Positions 1-6,456 of a stretch of 34,483 nucleotides of DNA are shown in pieces. The position numbers and the translations under genes are program-made. How positions within the stretch are numbered: the stretch's first letter is position 1; every line of letters starts with the position of its first letter. The DNA is from Paenibacillus sp. Marseille-Q4541 (GTDB taxonomy: Bacteria; Bacillota; Bacilli; Paenibacillales; Paenibacillaceae), in assembly GCF_018310695.1 (NCBI RefSeq), contig NZ_JAGXCY010000044.1, positions 1 to 34,483 of the forward strand, written 5' to 3'. A model generated the notes under the pieces. It searched no databases and had not been told where the DNA came from. It worked only from the letters and a program-made list of their open reading frames with translations.

Positions 1-566
1 ATTTATTGATTTTTCAATAATTTATTGTAATAATACGTGTAAATTTTACTAACGTCAATGCTTTTTTAATAATTTTATGAGATGTAGTGTTTATTTTTTG
101 TTTGTTTGGGGTATAAAGACCTGATTCTCTCTATCTTTGACATGTATAAAATATGACAGTATATTGCTATAAGAGACTTAAATCTTTCTAAAAACCTAAC
201 ATTTATATTACGATATCATTAGAATTACAAGTATTTATGTAATATATAATGACATTGATAGAAATAAAACCGTAATTTTTTATTGTCTACATCTCAGTTT
301 TGGGTTTTAGCGACATGATTCGAGAGAGGACTGAAACTGGAATAGGATTTGGAAATATCGAGTGTTTTACCAAAGAAATACATATAATGATTTAAGAGGT
401 TAAAATAAGTGTACTTACGATCTTTACATTGACGCCTCTTTTACATAACAACGTAGTTATTTTTCTACCTTCGGTTAATAGAACTTTTTTCCTATTATAC
501 AATTTCATCTGTTTATTTCAAGTAAAATCTTAATATTGTTTGTAAACTTCTAGTCAAGAATTCAAT
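1..566. other. Gene-free AT-rich stretch
   Basis: I see no coding region, RNA gene or convincing repeat here. The stretch is very AT-rich, with scattered stops in all frames and no ribosome-binding site followed by an open frame. It lies downstream of the terminator of the M15 peptidase gene, so it is probably intergenic or the edge of a neighbouring unit outside the window. Confidence 0.6.
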
Positions 567-592
567 CAAAAAGGCCCTACAAATGTAGGACC
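567..592 (-). terminator. Rho-independent terminator of the M15 peptidase gene
   Basis: On the minus strand an 8-bp stem (GGTCCTAC / GTAGGGCC, with one G-T pair) and a 4-base loop are followed by TTTTT. It begins 26 bases past the stop codon at 619. Confidence 0.8.
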
Positions 593-618
593 TCCATATT
601 TTATTATTGCATTAAGAA

Positions 619-1242
619 TTATTCTCCGCTTGCCTCTAAATCTTCAGAATCCAATGTATATCCTGGTGGTCTTTTCCCACGCTGCAACTCGGCTATGCTG
701 TATCCAAAATCATACTGGAGATGAGGATAGTCAGGAAAACTGGCCCAATCGCCTCCCCACTCAAAGCCGAGCTCTTTGGCGATTTCTACAATTTCCATCC
801 AATCCGAATTCCCATTCTCATTTCCATCATATTCCATATCCCAGACCACTTTGTCATCCGATACTCTAATTGCAAAATCAATAGCAAGTCCATAATTATG
901 ATAGGATTCTCCGCCTCTTGCTGAAGTTACAATTTTCCCATCTGTAGATCTGCCTTGTTGAAAAAGCTCGTCTTGTCTCGCTTTACTCCGGTATCCTTCC
1001 GTTATAATGATCCGTATCCCTTTCTTCCTAGCACGCTCCACTAACTGCCCCTGCTTCTCAGCGACGGTCGGGTGTAAGCCTGTGACTTCTATAGGATCTT
1101 CCTCTACCTCTTTAGAAAAAGGGCTGCTCCAATCTATACGAAAAGAGTTAGACTGGGAAATATAATATACAAATGCCAAGAGTAACAGCATGAAAAATAA
1201 ACGCCGTGATGAGCCACGTCTTTGATGTGTTTGCTTTCTCAT
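619..1242 (-). CDS. Membrane-anchored M15-family peptidoglycan peptidase (CwlK/VanY-like)
   Basis: Probable zinc peptidase that cuts peptide bridges in peptidoglycan. A longer frame opens at 1311, but I chose the ATG at 1242 because GGAG lies six bases upstream and the protein then begins with basic residues followed by a hydrophobic segment (about residues 15-30), as expected for a signal or membrane anchor. The M15 metal-site pattern is visible: SYHNYGLAID carries H115 and D122, and DYPHLQ carries H174. The GGDW..F.DYPHLQ context resembles the M15C/CwlK group (L-alanyl-D-glutamate endopeptidases) more than VanY D,D-carboxypeptidases, but the bond cleaved cannot be told from sequence alone. 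The gene stands alone with its own terminator. The family is confident; the exact substrate is inferred. Confidence 0.85.
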   Translation of the reverse strand: MRKQTHQRRGSSRRLFFMLLLLAFVYYISQSNSFRIDWSSPFSKEVEEDPIEVTGLHPTVAEKQGQLVERARKKGIRIIITEGYRSKARQDELFQQGRSTDGKIVTSARGGESYHNYGLAIDFAIRVSDDKVVWDMEYDGNENGNSDWMEIVEIAKELGFEWGGDWASFPDYPHLQYDFGYSIAELQRGKRPPGYTLDSEDLEASGE

Positions 1243-1465
1243 AACCACTCCTATTTCTATTTGTTTATTCCGCCAAAAACATATAACTGCTATTACATTG
1301 ATCATACTCATTACTTCACATTTACGAAGTTAGAGTACGTTTAGTTACAACCAAAACTATAATATTCTTCAATCTATCCTATCATTATATTCTCTGTAAT
1401 AGCGAGCCACAACTTTGTTCCAATATTTCCATGATCGAATTTGGGTACTTTTATGTAATTAAATA

Positions 1466-1499
1466 CAAAAAAACAACCTGCTGTAAACAGCAGGTTGTT
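1466..1499 (-). terminator. Terminator of the rpsF-ssb-rpsR operon
   Basis: A 13-bp perfect stem (1472-1484 with 1487-1499) is followed on the minus strand by a T-run (1466-1473). It lies 20 bases past the rpsR stop, so it ends the ribosomal operon. Confidence 0.92.
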
Positions 1500-1518
1500 C
1501 TATTCACTGAACCTGAAA

Positions 1519-1788
1519 CTATTCAGTTGTGTACGGAAGCAATGCGATTTGACGGGAGCGTTTAACCGCAATCGTCAACATGCGTTGGTATTTTGCACTA
1601 GTGCCAGTTACACGGCGTGGCAAAATTTTTCCGCGCTCACTGATAAATTTACGAAGCAGGTCCGTATCTTTATAGTCAATGTGAGTAATTTTGTTAACAG
1701 TGAAGAAGCAAACTTTACGACGTTTATTACGGCCGCCGCGGCGTGCCGGTCTTTTGTCGTCTCCGCCTTCTCTTTGTTTGAAGCCCAT
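1519..1788 (-). CDS. rpsR: 30S ribosomal protein S18
   Basis: Small-subunit ribosomal protein that pairs with S6 on the 30S platform. The 89-residue product has a basic N-terminal tail (RPARRGGRNKRRKVCFF) and the S18 core with FISERGKILPRRVTGT. It is somewhat longer than the roughly 79 residues usual in Bacillus because of this tail. The ATG at 1788 is preceded by GGAAGGA. It is the last gene of rpsF-ssb-rpsR, 19 bases after ssb. Confidence 0.97.
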   Translation of the reverse strand: MGFKQREGGDDKRPARRGGRNKRRKVCFFTVNKITHIDYKDTDLLRKFISERGKILPRRVTGTSAKYQRMLTIAVKRSRQIALLPYTTE

Positions 1789-1807
1789 GCTAGTCAGTCC
1801 TTCCTAA

Positions 1808-2302
1808 TTAAAATGGCAAATCATCATCCGAAATATCAATCGGTTTACCGTCATCGGAAAAAGGATCCTGATTGTTCCGTGAGAAATTGTTGTTGTTACT
1901 ATTCCCTCGGTTACCGTTGCCGCCGCCTCCATAGGAAGGCTCTTCACGCATAGTTCCACCGCCATTTGTGTTGCCACCATCACGGTTAGATTCCAAGAAA
2001 CGAACGTTATCAGCGATAACTTCAGTAACGTATACACGTTTGCCTTCGTTATTCTCATAGTTACGTACTTGAATGCGTCCCTCGACGGCTGTTAGACGGC
2101 CTTTACGCAAATAGTTTGCACAAGTTTCCGCTAGCTGTCTCCAGGTAACGACCGGTATAAAATCAGCTTCCCGTTCTCCACCTTGGCTTGTAAACGGACG
2201 GTCTACAGCAAGTGTAAATTGAGTTACGGCAACTCCAGCAGGAGTATAACGTAATTCAGGGTCACGGGTTAACCGGCCAATCAGAATGACTCGGTTCAAC
2301 AA
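1808..2302 (-). CDS. ssb: Single-stranded DNA-binding protein
   Basis: Binds and protects single-stranded DNA in replication, recombination and repair. The 164-residue protein has the N-terminal OB fold (MLNRVILIGRLTRDPELRYT at the start), a low-complexity Gly/Asn linker from about residue 112, and the acidic tip DDDLPF at 159-164 that recruits partner proteins. It sits between rpsF and rpsR, the conserved Firmicutes arrangement, so its level is tied to the ribosomal operon. Confidence 0.97.
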   Translation of the reverse strand: MLNRVILIGRLTRDPELRYTPAGVAVTQFTLAVDRPFTSQGGEREADFIPVVTWRQLAETCANYLRKGRLTAVEGRIQVRNYENNEGKRVYVTEVIADNVRFLESNRDGGNTNGGGTMREEPSYGGGGNGNRGNSNNNNFSRNNQDPFSDDGKPIDISDDDLPF

Positions 2303-2354
2303 TCTAATCCCCTCCTTCTGAGCGTAGTTATTACAAAATCAAATGTTTTCTGGA

Positions 2355-2639
2355 TTAAGCAACGTCATTCGTGATGAGATAACGAATTACTTCGTCAGAA
2401 ATTTTCATGAGACGTTCCAACTCGGAAACGACAGCTGGTTCAGCGTTGAAGTTAACCAACACATAGTGACCATCACGGAATTTCTTAATCTCATACGCAA
2501 GACGGCGTTTACCCATTACATCATGCTTTGTAATTTCACCGCCATTGGAGATGATGCCTTGGAATTTTTCGACTGCAGCTTGAACAGCTTCTTGTTCAAT
2601 ATCAGGACGAATAATGTACATCACTTCGTATTTGCGCAT
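2355..2639 (-). CDS. rpsF: 30S ribosomal protein S6
   Basis: Small-subunit protein that forms a heterodimer with S18. The frame is open to 2705, but the true start is the ATG at 2639: it follows a strong AAGGAGGTG and gives the conserved N-terminus MRKYEVMYIIRPDIEQEAV. The 94-residue length is normal. It is the first gene of rpsF-ssb-rpsR, expressed from the promoter at 2720-2748. Its ribosome-binding site lies in a small hairpin, described separately. Confidence 0.97.
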   Translation of the reverse strand: MRKYEVMYIIRPDIEQEAVQAAVEKFQGIISNGGEITKHDVMGKRRLAYEIKKFRDGHYVLVNFNAEPAVVSELERLMKISDEVIRYLITNDVA

Positions 2640-2648
2640 AACTATACA

Positions 2649-2667
2649 CCTCCTTATGGACATAAGG
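2649..2667 (-). promoter_or_regulatory. Hairpin overlapping the rpsF ribosome-binding site
   Basis: On the minus strand CCTTAT (2662-2667) can pair with ATAAGG (2652-2657) across a 4-base loop. The Shine-Dalgarno AAGGAGG (2649-2655) shares four bases with this stem, so folding would partly hide it. S6:S18 autoregulation through the rpsF leader is known in other bacteria; that this hairpin does that job is inference. Confidence 0.4.
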
Positions 2668-2719
2668 CCCCCAAGTCTTAGCTCGAGAGCAAGGAACGAG
2701 AACAAACTCGCACCATATC

Positions 2720-2748
2720 AATATATCATTTTCACAAGACGAGTGCAA
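2720..2748 (-). promoter_or_regulatory. Sigma-A promoter of rpsF-ssb-rpsR
   Basis: On the minus strand: -35 TTGCAC (2743-2748), 17-base spacer, -10 TATATT (2720-2725). Transcription would start near 2713 and give a leader of about 75 bases before rpsF. Confidence 0.75.
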
Positions 2749-2786
2749 GCACATGTTCTCTTTTACCATTGGATTGTTGGACATGT

Positions 2787-2814
2787 TTGTAATGTGATTT
2801 GCACACAATAATAT
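2787..2814 (+). promoter_or_regulatory. Possible promoter of yjzC
   Basis: TTGTAA (2787-2792), 16-base spacer and TAATAT (2809-2814) lie 28 bases upstream of the yjzC ATG. It is a modest sigma-A match. It is divergent from the rpsF promoter. Confidence 0.45.
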
Positions 2815-2842
2815 CTGCACTACAACATAAGGAGGAATCATA

Positions 2843-3037
2843 ATGGGTGAAAGAACGGAATTCGAACCAGGAGATAAAGCTCCAAATGACGGAGAGTATA
2901 CAGAGGTAGGGGAAGCCAGCTTTCATACAGAGATCAACAACCCCAAACGAGTTAAGCTGAAGAAGGGTGACACCTTCCCTGAAACAACAAACAAAGACCG
3001 AAAGTGGAAGAAGCTTACGAAAGCAAGAGTGCATTAA
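2843..3037 (+). CDS. yjzC: Small YjzC-like protein
   Basis: A 64-residue hydrophilic protein with a strong ribosome-binding site (AAGGAGGAA) before the ATG at 2843. The signature FEPGDKAPNDGEYTEVGEA, followed by a lysine-rich segment and FPETTNKDRKWKK, matches the small YjzC family of Bacillales as I recall it. Function is unknown. No membrane segment or cysteine is present. It is transcribed alone and divergently from rpsF, where B. subtilis instead carries the GTPase gene ychF next to DUF951. Confidence 0.8.
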   Translation: MGERTEFEPGDKAPNDGEYTEVGEASFHTEINNPKRVKLKKGDTFPETTNKDRKWKKLTKARVH

Positions 3038-3137
3038 CGTTTTATTAAGCAAAATATATGTACTCGTTCTAAAAGATTTTTACAAAAGAATAAACGCCTT
3101 AAATTCCCAACTGTTGCTTCGTTTATTTTTTGCTCTT

Positions 3138-3378
3138 ACGGATATAATACAGTTAAGGCAGTGCTCAAGGAGAGGTGTGGTTCCGTTGGATGATTTGAAG
3201 ACAGGGCCGGACATTCGTTTAAAGGAGGGTCTGCATCGTGGCAAATAGAAGCGGAAGGTAACGTGCTGAAGATGAAATAATGGATTCAGATGCACTGGTA
3301 TTGCTTTGCAGTACACCGAGTTTCTTATGAATTGTTACGTGAAGATGTTTTCTTTACCAATACGCACTGCCTTCCGAG
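3138..3378 (+). other. Unexplained short transcript-like unit with tiny reading frames
   Basis: Between yjzC and tRNA-Ser no ordinary gene is present, but the stretch looks transcribed. TATAAT occurs at 3140-3145, two strong Shine-Dalgarno-like sites follow (AAGGAGAGG near 3168, AAAGGAGGG near 3221), and a strong plus-strand terminator ends the unit at about 3402. A 20-codon frame starts at a TTG after the first site and ends at 3248. A 7-codon frame starts at GTG 3238 after the second site, overlapping the first. The -35 element is poor. It could be a small RNA, a regulatory leader or a decayed small gene; I recognise none of these. Confidence 0.35.
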
Positions 3379-3402
3379 AAGGACCCTTTGGGGTCCTTTT
3401 TT
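3379..3402 (+). terminator. Strong intrinsic terminator after the short unit
   Basis: An 8-bp stem AAGGACCC / GGGTCCTT with loop TTTG runs into TTTTTT. It is oriented for the plus strand. From 3403 to 3504 I see nothing. Confidence 0.85.
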
Positions 3403-3504
3403 GGTTTCTCTATATAACCGGGCCTGAGCGCTAATACAAAAATCACCGAGGAATACATCCGCAACTCACTAAAAACAGATCGCTTACGTCTAAGTTTGTC
3501 ATAA

Positions 3505-3545
3505 AACGAAAAAACCTCCTACGTTAAAATAACGTAAGAGGAGTT
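3505..3545 (-). terminator. Terminator downstream of tRNA-Ser
   Basis: On the minus strand a hairpin with ACGTTA/TAACGT at the top and a CTCCT/AGGAG lower stem, separated by a small internal loop, is followed by TTTTTT. It lies about 100 bases past the tRNA 3' end. Confidence 0.7.
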
Positions 3546-3648
3546 ATCATTTTAGGTTAGGTTGAATCATTTCGCGCAGTATCCGTTGCTATCCGTATCC
3601 GATGCACATAACATGCTGAAAACGTGATAATCATCCGGATTAGTTAAA

Positions 3649-3740
3649 TGGCGGAAAGAGAGGGATTCGAACCCTCGCACGCCGCAAGGCGCCTAACTGA
3701 TTTCGAGTCAGTCCCCTTATAACCTCTTGGGTACCTTTCC
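3649..3740 (-). tRNA. tRNA-Ser(CGA)
   Basis: A 92-base type II tRNA. The acceptor GGAAAGG pairs with TCTTTCC, the discriminator is G, and CCA is encoded at 3651-3649. The anticodon stem-loop ACTGA-CTCGAAA-TCAGT gives anticodon CGA, reading UCG. A long GC-rich variable arm (GCGCCTTGCGGCGTGC) and the T arm GAGGGTTCGAATCCCTC fit serine. It has its own promoter and terminator. Confidence 0.96.
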
Positions 3741-3752
3741 GCAGCAAGATCT

Positions 3753-3781
3753 ATTATATCAAAAAATACTTTTAAAATCAA
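3753..3781 (-). promoter_or_regulatory. Sigma-A promoter of tRNA-Ser
   Basis: On the minus strand: TTGATT (3776-3781), 17-base spacer, TATAAT (3753-3758). It ends 13 bases before the mature tRNA 5' end. Confidence 0.75.
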
Positions 3782-3805
3782 GAAGAGATTCCCTGATTAC
3801 TCTCC

Positions 3806-4039
3806 TTATTCAGGTTCTACCTCTTCAGATGAACGGAGTACTTTTTTGAAGTTCTTTTCAAATTTTGCTCTAGGAACAAGCACACTATGCTTGCATCCAA
3901 CACACTTTATGCGGATATCCATGCCCATGCGAATGATTTCCATTTCATTGCTACCGCAGGGATGCGGCTTTTTCATCTGAACAATATCTCCGAGACCAAA
4001 AACTTTACGCTCCACCCGATCCATCTCCCGTCTCATCAT
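3806..4039 (-). CDS. DUF951 (YyzM-like) small zinc-ribbon-type protein
   Basis: A 77-residue protein of the DUF951 family, function unknown. The family core is clear: GLGDIVQMKKPHPCG then RMGMDIRIKCVGCKHSVLVPR. C28, C46 and C49 could bind a metal, and the basic surface suggests nucleic-acid contact; both are inference. The ATG at 4039 overlaps the mscS-like gene by 35 bases. An internal ATG at 4024 preceded by GGGAG is a possible start and matches the usual family N-terminus better. In B. subtilis the orthologue yyzM occupies the same neighbourhood. Confidence 0.88.
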   Translation of the reverse strand: MMRREMDRVERKVFGLGDIVQMKKPHPCGSNEMEIIRMGMDIRIKCVGCKHSVLVPRAKFEKNFKKVLRSSEEVEPE

Positions 4040-4976
4040 CTTCTCTTGCTGCTGCGCTCTCTAATTCAGCCATCCGAATGTGTTCTTTATATTCTAGAGC
4101 TTCCTTCACATCCATTTGAATGACACGCTCCACTGAATGGTTCACATTTGGTAGACATTCAGCTACAACACGGATAACGTATTCGGCAGTCGACATCGAC
4201 TGAATTCCAACAACTTCAGGTACAGATACGACGTTGGAGTTACGCTCTGGCAAATCACGTACAGCCTCTTTTATAAGCCGCATCGCTTCTCCAAGTTGTT
4301 CCTCACCTTTCATTGGAATATCTACAACTGCCTTTGAATTAGCCATAGAGAAATTCGTAACTGTTGTAATTCCTCCATTAGGAATGATGTGGACCTCGCC
4401 TGTGAAACTCACAATCTTCGTCGTCCTTAAGCCAATCATCACCACCGTACCTTTCAAGGTACCCGATTGGATAACATCTCCTACGGCGAATTGATCCTCG
4501 AGTATAATGAAGAATCCTGTAATAATATCTTTGACCAAACTTTGTGCACCAAAACCAATCGCTAATCCAAGTACACCGGCACTGGCTAACACAGGTCCAA
4601 GATTGACACCTAATTGGCTAAGAATAAGTAAAACCAGAATAAAGTTACATACCATGGAGACCACATTTTTCAAAAGTTCTCCGACTGTATTTACTCTTCG
4701 GGTATTAATTCTTATTTTTCTTTCGGATTCTTTATTAAGCAAAGACTTATCAATGATTCCATGTAGCACTTTAATAACAATACGAGTTAGAACAAATACA
4801 ATAATGATTTGTAAAAGAACACCTGTATATCTAATCCACATATCAGCATCTGTGAACCAATTCCAAATACCATCTGTAATGCGCTGAACCCACCCTACTG
4901 CATCATTGACTGCTTCAGTTACAGTGGGATCTTCCGGCGGCGTGGTTCCGGTCAATAACATAACGGGCCAATTCAC
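4005..4976 (-). CDS. MscS-family small-conductance mechanosensitive channel
   Basis: Pressure-release channel of the cytoplasmic membrane that opens under hypo-osmotic stress. The 323-residue protein has three predicted membrane helices (about 51-72, 102-122 and 126-150). The pore-lining third helix and the start of the beta domain read GVLGLAIGFGAQSLVKDI and then DQFAVGDVI, diagnostic of MscS. The C-terminal cytoplasmic domain follows, with an acidic Gly-rich tail (EDDETGDGSGG). It resembles B. subtilis YkuT. Its start overlaps the stop of the DUF3343 gene by 4 bases and its end overlaps DUF951, so the three are translationally coupled. Confidence 0.94.
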   Translation of the reverse strand: MNWPVMLLTGTTPPEDPTVTEAVNDAVGWVQRITDGIWNWFTDADMWIRYTGVLLQIIIVFVLTRIVIKVLHGIIDKSLLNKESERKIRINTRRVNTVGELLKNVVSMVCNFILVLLILSQLGVNLGPVLASAGVLGLAIGFGAQSLVKDIITGFFIILEDQFAVGDVIQSGTLKGTVVMIGLRTTKIVSFTGEVHIIPNGGITTVTNFSMANSKAVVDIPMKGEEQLGEAMRLIKEAVRDLPERNSNVVSVPEVVGIQSMSTAEYVIRVVAECLPNVNHSVERVIQMDVKEALEYKEHIRMAELESAAAREDDETGDGSGGA

Positions 4977-5242
4977 TCCTCATTCTCCTCTCCTACATCT
5001 ATCTCTATATATTGACTTCCTTCTTTTCTAAAGATGCCACGGATTTCAACCTTCTCCGTTATAATAACATACTTTACTTTCTCCAGAAATTGTTCAGGAA
5101 ACTGAATAGATAAAGCACACCCTGCGGTTATTTCTTTTGGTGTTGGGTATGTATCAATCTCAACCTCTGCATACTCCAGTAGCATTTCTGTATAAATTGC
5201 CTGCTGTGTCGAGTCAAAGGCAATGGTAAGCCACTGATCCAT
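4973..5242 (-). CDS. DUF3343 family protein, putative Se/S carrier
   Basis: An 89-residue soluble protein. The pattern YPTPKEITAGCALSIQF with a single cysteine at position 42 is the DUF3343 hallmark. In other genomes DUF3343 proteins occur with sulfur or selenium transfer genes and are proposed to carry the atom on this cysteine; that is established only as a genomic association. Here a class V cysteine desulfurase lies 1.2 kb upstream on the same strand, separated by yyaC and DUF4446. It starts the DUF3343-MscS-DUF951 operon. Confidence 0.82.
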   Translation of the reverse strand: MDQWLTIAFDSTQQAIYTEMLLEYAEVEIDTYPTPKEITAGCALSIQFPEQFLEKVKYVIITEKVEIRGIFRKEGSQYIEIDVGEENEE

Positions 5243-5280
5243 TACGGACCTCCTTCTCTATGTTGGTCTAGTGATTCCAA

Positions 5281-5310
5281 GTATAAAAAACAGGCTTCTT
5301 CCATATACTA
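5281..5310 (+). promoter_or_regulatory. Possible forespore (sigma-F/sigma-G) promoter of yyaC
   Basis: GTATA (5281-5285) and CCATATACTA (5301-5310) are 15 bases apart and 39 bases upstream of the ATG. The -35 fits both forespore sigma factors; the -10 lacks the two G residues expected for sigma-F and is imperfect for sigma-G. Forespore expression would suit YyaC. Confidence 0.35.
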
Positions 5311-5349
5311 GTACTACTATTCCAAGCACGAAAGGAAGATAGTGCGACT

Positions 5350-5958
5350 ATGAATCGTATTCCAAAAGCTTTGTCTTCGCAGGACATGCCTGGCCTGAAA
5401 ATATCGCATACCGATCCAGGCATCGCTTCAGCCATCGTCCATCGTTTATTATTTCATTTATTTCAGGCTCCTGCCCATAAAGAAATTGTTATCGTCTGCA
5501 TCGGAACGGATCGCTCAACGGGCGATTGTCTCGGTCCACTTGTTGGAACATCACTGTCCAAGCTACGCAGCTCCATCTTCCACCTATATGGCACACTAGA
5601 AGATCCTGTTCATGCAGTGAATCTGAAAGATACGCTCGAAGAAATTTATTCCAGACATCATGATCCTTATGTCATTGGCATAGACGCTTGCCTTGGCCAA
5701 TCATCAAGTGTAGGTTGCATACAAGTTGCTGCAGGCCCTTTACGTCCAGGAGCAGGTGTAAATAAAGAATTACCGCCGGTCGGCGATATCCATCTTACTG
5801 GAATCGTTAACGTCGGCGGCTTCATGGAATATTTTGTACTTCAGAATACTCGTCTTAGTCTTGTCGTTCGCATGGCAGACATTATTTCAAATGGCTTATC
5901 TGCTGCGCTTACAGAGTGGCATAAACGTTCTACGCTTCTTGCTGTGCAAGAGCAATAG
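5350..5958 (+). CDS. yyaC: Spore protease-like protein YyaC
   Basis: A 202-residue protein of the DUF1256/YyaC family, structurally related to the germination protease GPR and hydrogenase-maturation proteases. The core motif IVCIGTDRSTGDCLGPLVG and the later IGIDACLG carry the acidic residues of this fold. It is present in endospore formers, and its exact substrate is not established. The ATG at 5350 follows GAAAGGAAGATAG. It is a lone plus-strand gene among minus-strand genes, and its 3' end overlaps the convergent DUF4446 gene by 29 bases. Confidence 0.9.
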   Translation: MNRIPKALSSQDMPGLKISHTDPGIASAIVHRLLFHLFQAPAHKEIVIVCIGTDRSTGDCLGPLVGTSLSKLRSSIFHLYGTLEDPVHAVNLKDTLEEIYSRHHDPYVIGIDACLGQSSSVGCIQVAAGPLRPGAGVNKELPPVGDIHLTGIVNVGGFMEYFVLQNTRLSLVVRMADIISNGLSAALTEWHKRSTLLAVQEQ

Positions 5959-6430
5959 CTTCTCTTTCTTCATTCGATAACGAATAAGTTGATTCTCCCC
6001 CTTTTAGGGGCTTGGCATAGACATAAGATCCATCTCGATTGTATATACCAGTTAACACGATCCCATCACTGTTTTCATTCAACATGGCAATAGAAAAACT
6101 AAGGTCGGCTCCTCGTTCTCCATATGCATTATAACGTTTGATCCCCAATTTCCCCTGAACTTGATTCAGTTTTGAGATGGCTTTCGTAATATCATCACGA
6201 TTCTCTGCTTGAACATCTTCAATAGAATCCATCTGAACCTTGAGATTGAAGAGTAACGACTCCAAATCCTCTACTCCCGTACTGGACATTAGGTTGTTAT
6301 AATTTTTTCGTAGTTTTCGTAGCTTCACAGCTTGGACAATCATCATGATTAAAAGAACAAGAACAATTAACAGGATACCGAAAATAATGATAGGCAATTG
6401 TTCAAGGATCAGCTCATTTATTTCTGTCAT
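5930..6430 (-). CDS. DUF4446 membrane-anchored protein
   Basis: A 166-residue protein with one N-terminal membrane helix (about residues 13-35) followed by a basic stretch, a probable coiled coil (about 45-95) and a compact C-terminal domain containing YNAYGERGADLSFSIA and LNENSDGIVLTGIYNRD. This layout is the DUF4446 family of Bacillales and Clostridia, usually found near the parAB/yyaC region. Function is unknown. It lies 26 bases downstream of the cysteine desulfurase gene on the same strand, so the two probably form one transcript. The 3' end is convergent with yyaC. Confidence 0.85.
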   Translation of the reverse strand: MTEINELILEQLPIIIFGILLIVLVLLIMMIVQAVKLRKLRKNYNNLMSSTGVEDLESLLFNLKVQMDSIEDVQAENRDDITKAISKLNQVQGKLGIKRYNAYGERGADLSFSIAMLNENSDGIVLTGIYNRDGSYVYAKPLKGGESTYSLSNEEREAIALAQQEA

Positions 6431-6456
6431 TTATTGCTCCTACTCCTCTGTCTTAA

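Noticed and set aside
1495..1953. 152-codon plus-strand frame
   Set aside because: It is antisense to rpsR and ssb, both of which are certain.
3327..3434. 35-codon frame through the 3379-3402 terminator
   Set aside because: It lacks a ribosome-binding site, and its middle part is only the translation of the terminator hairpin.
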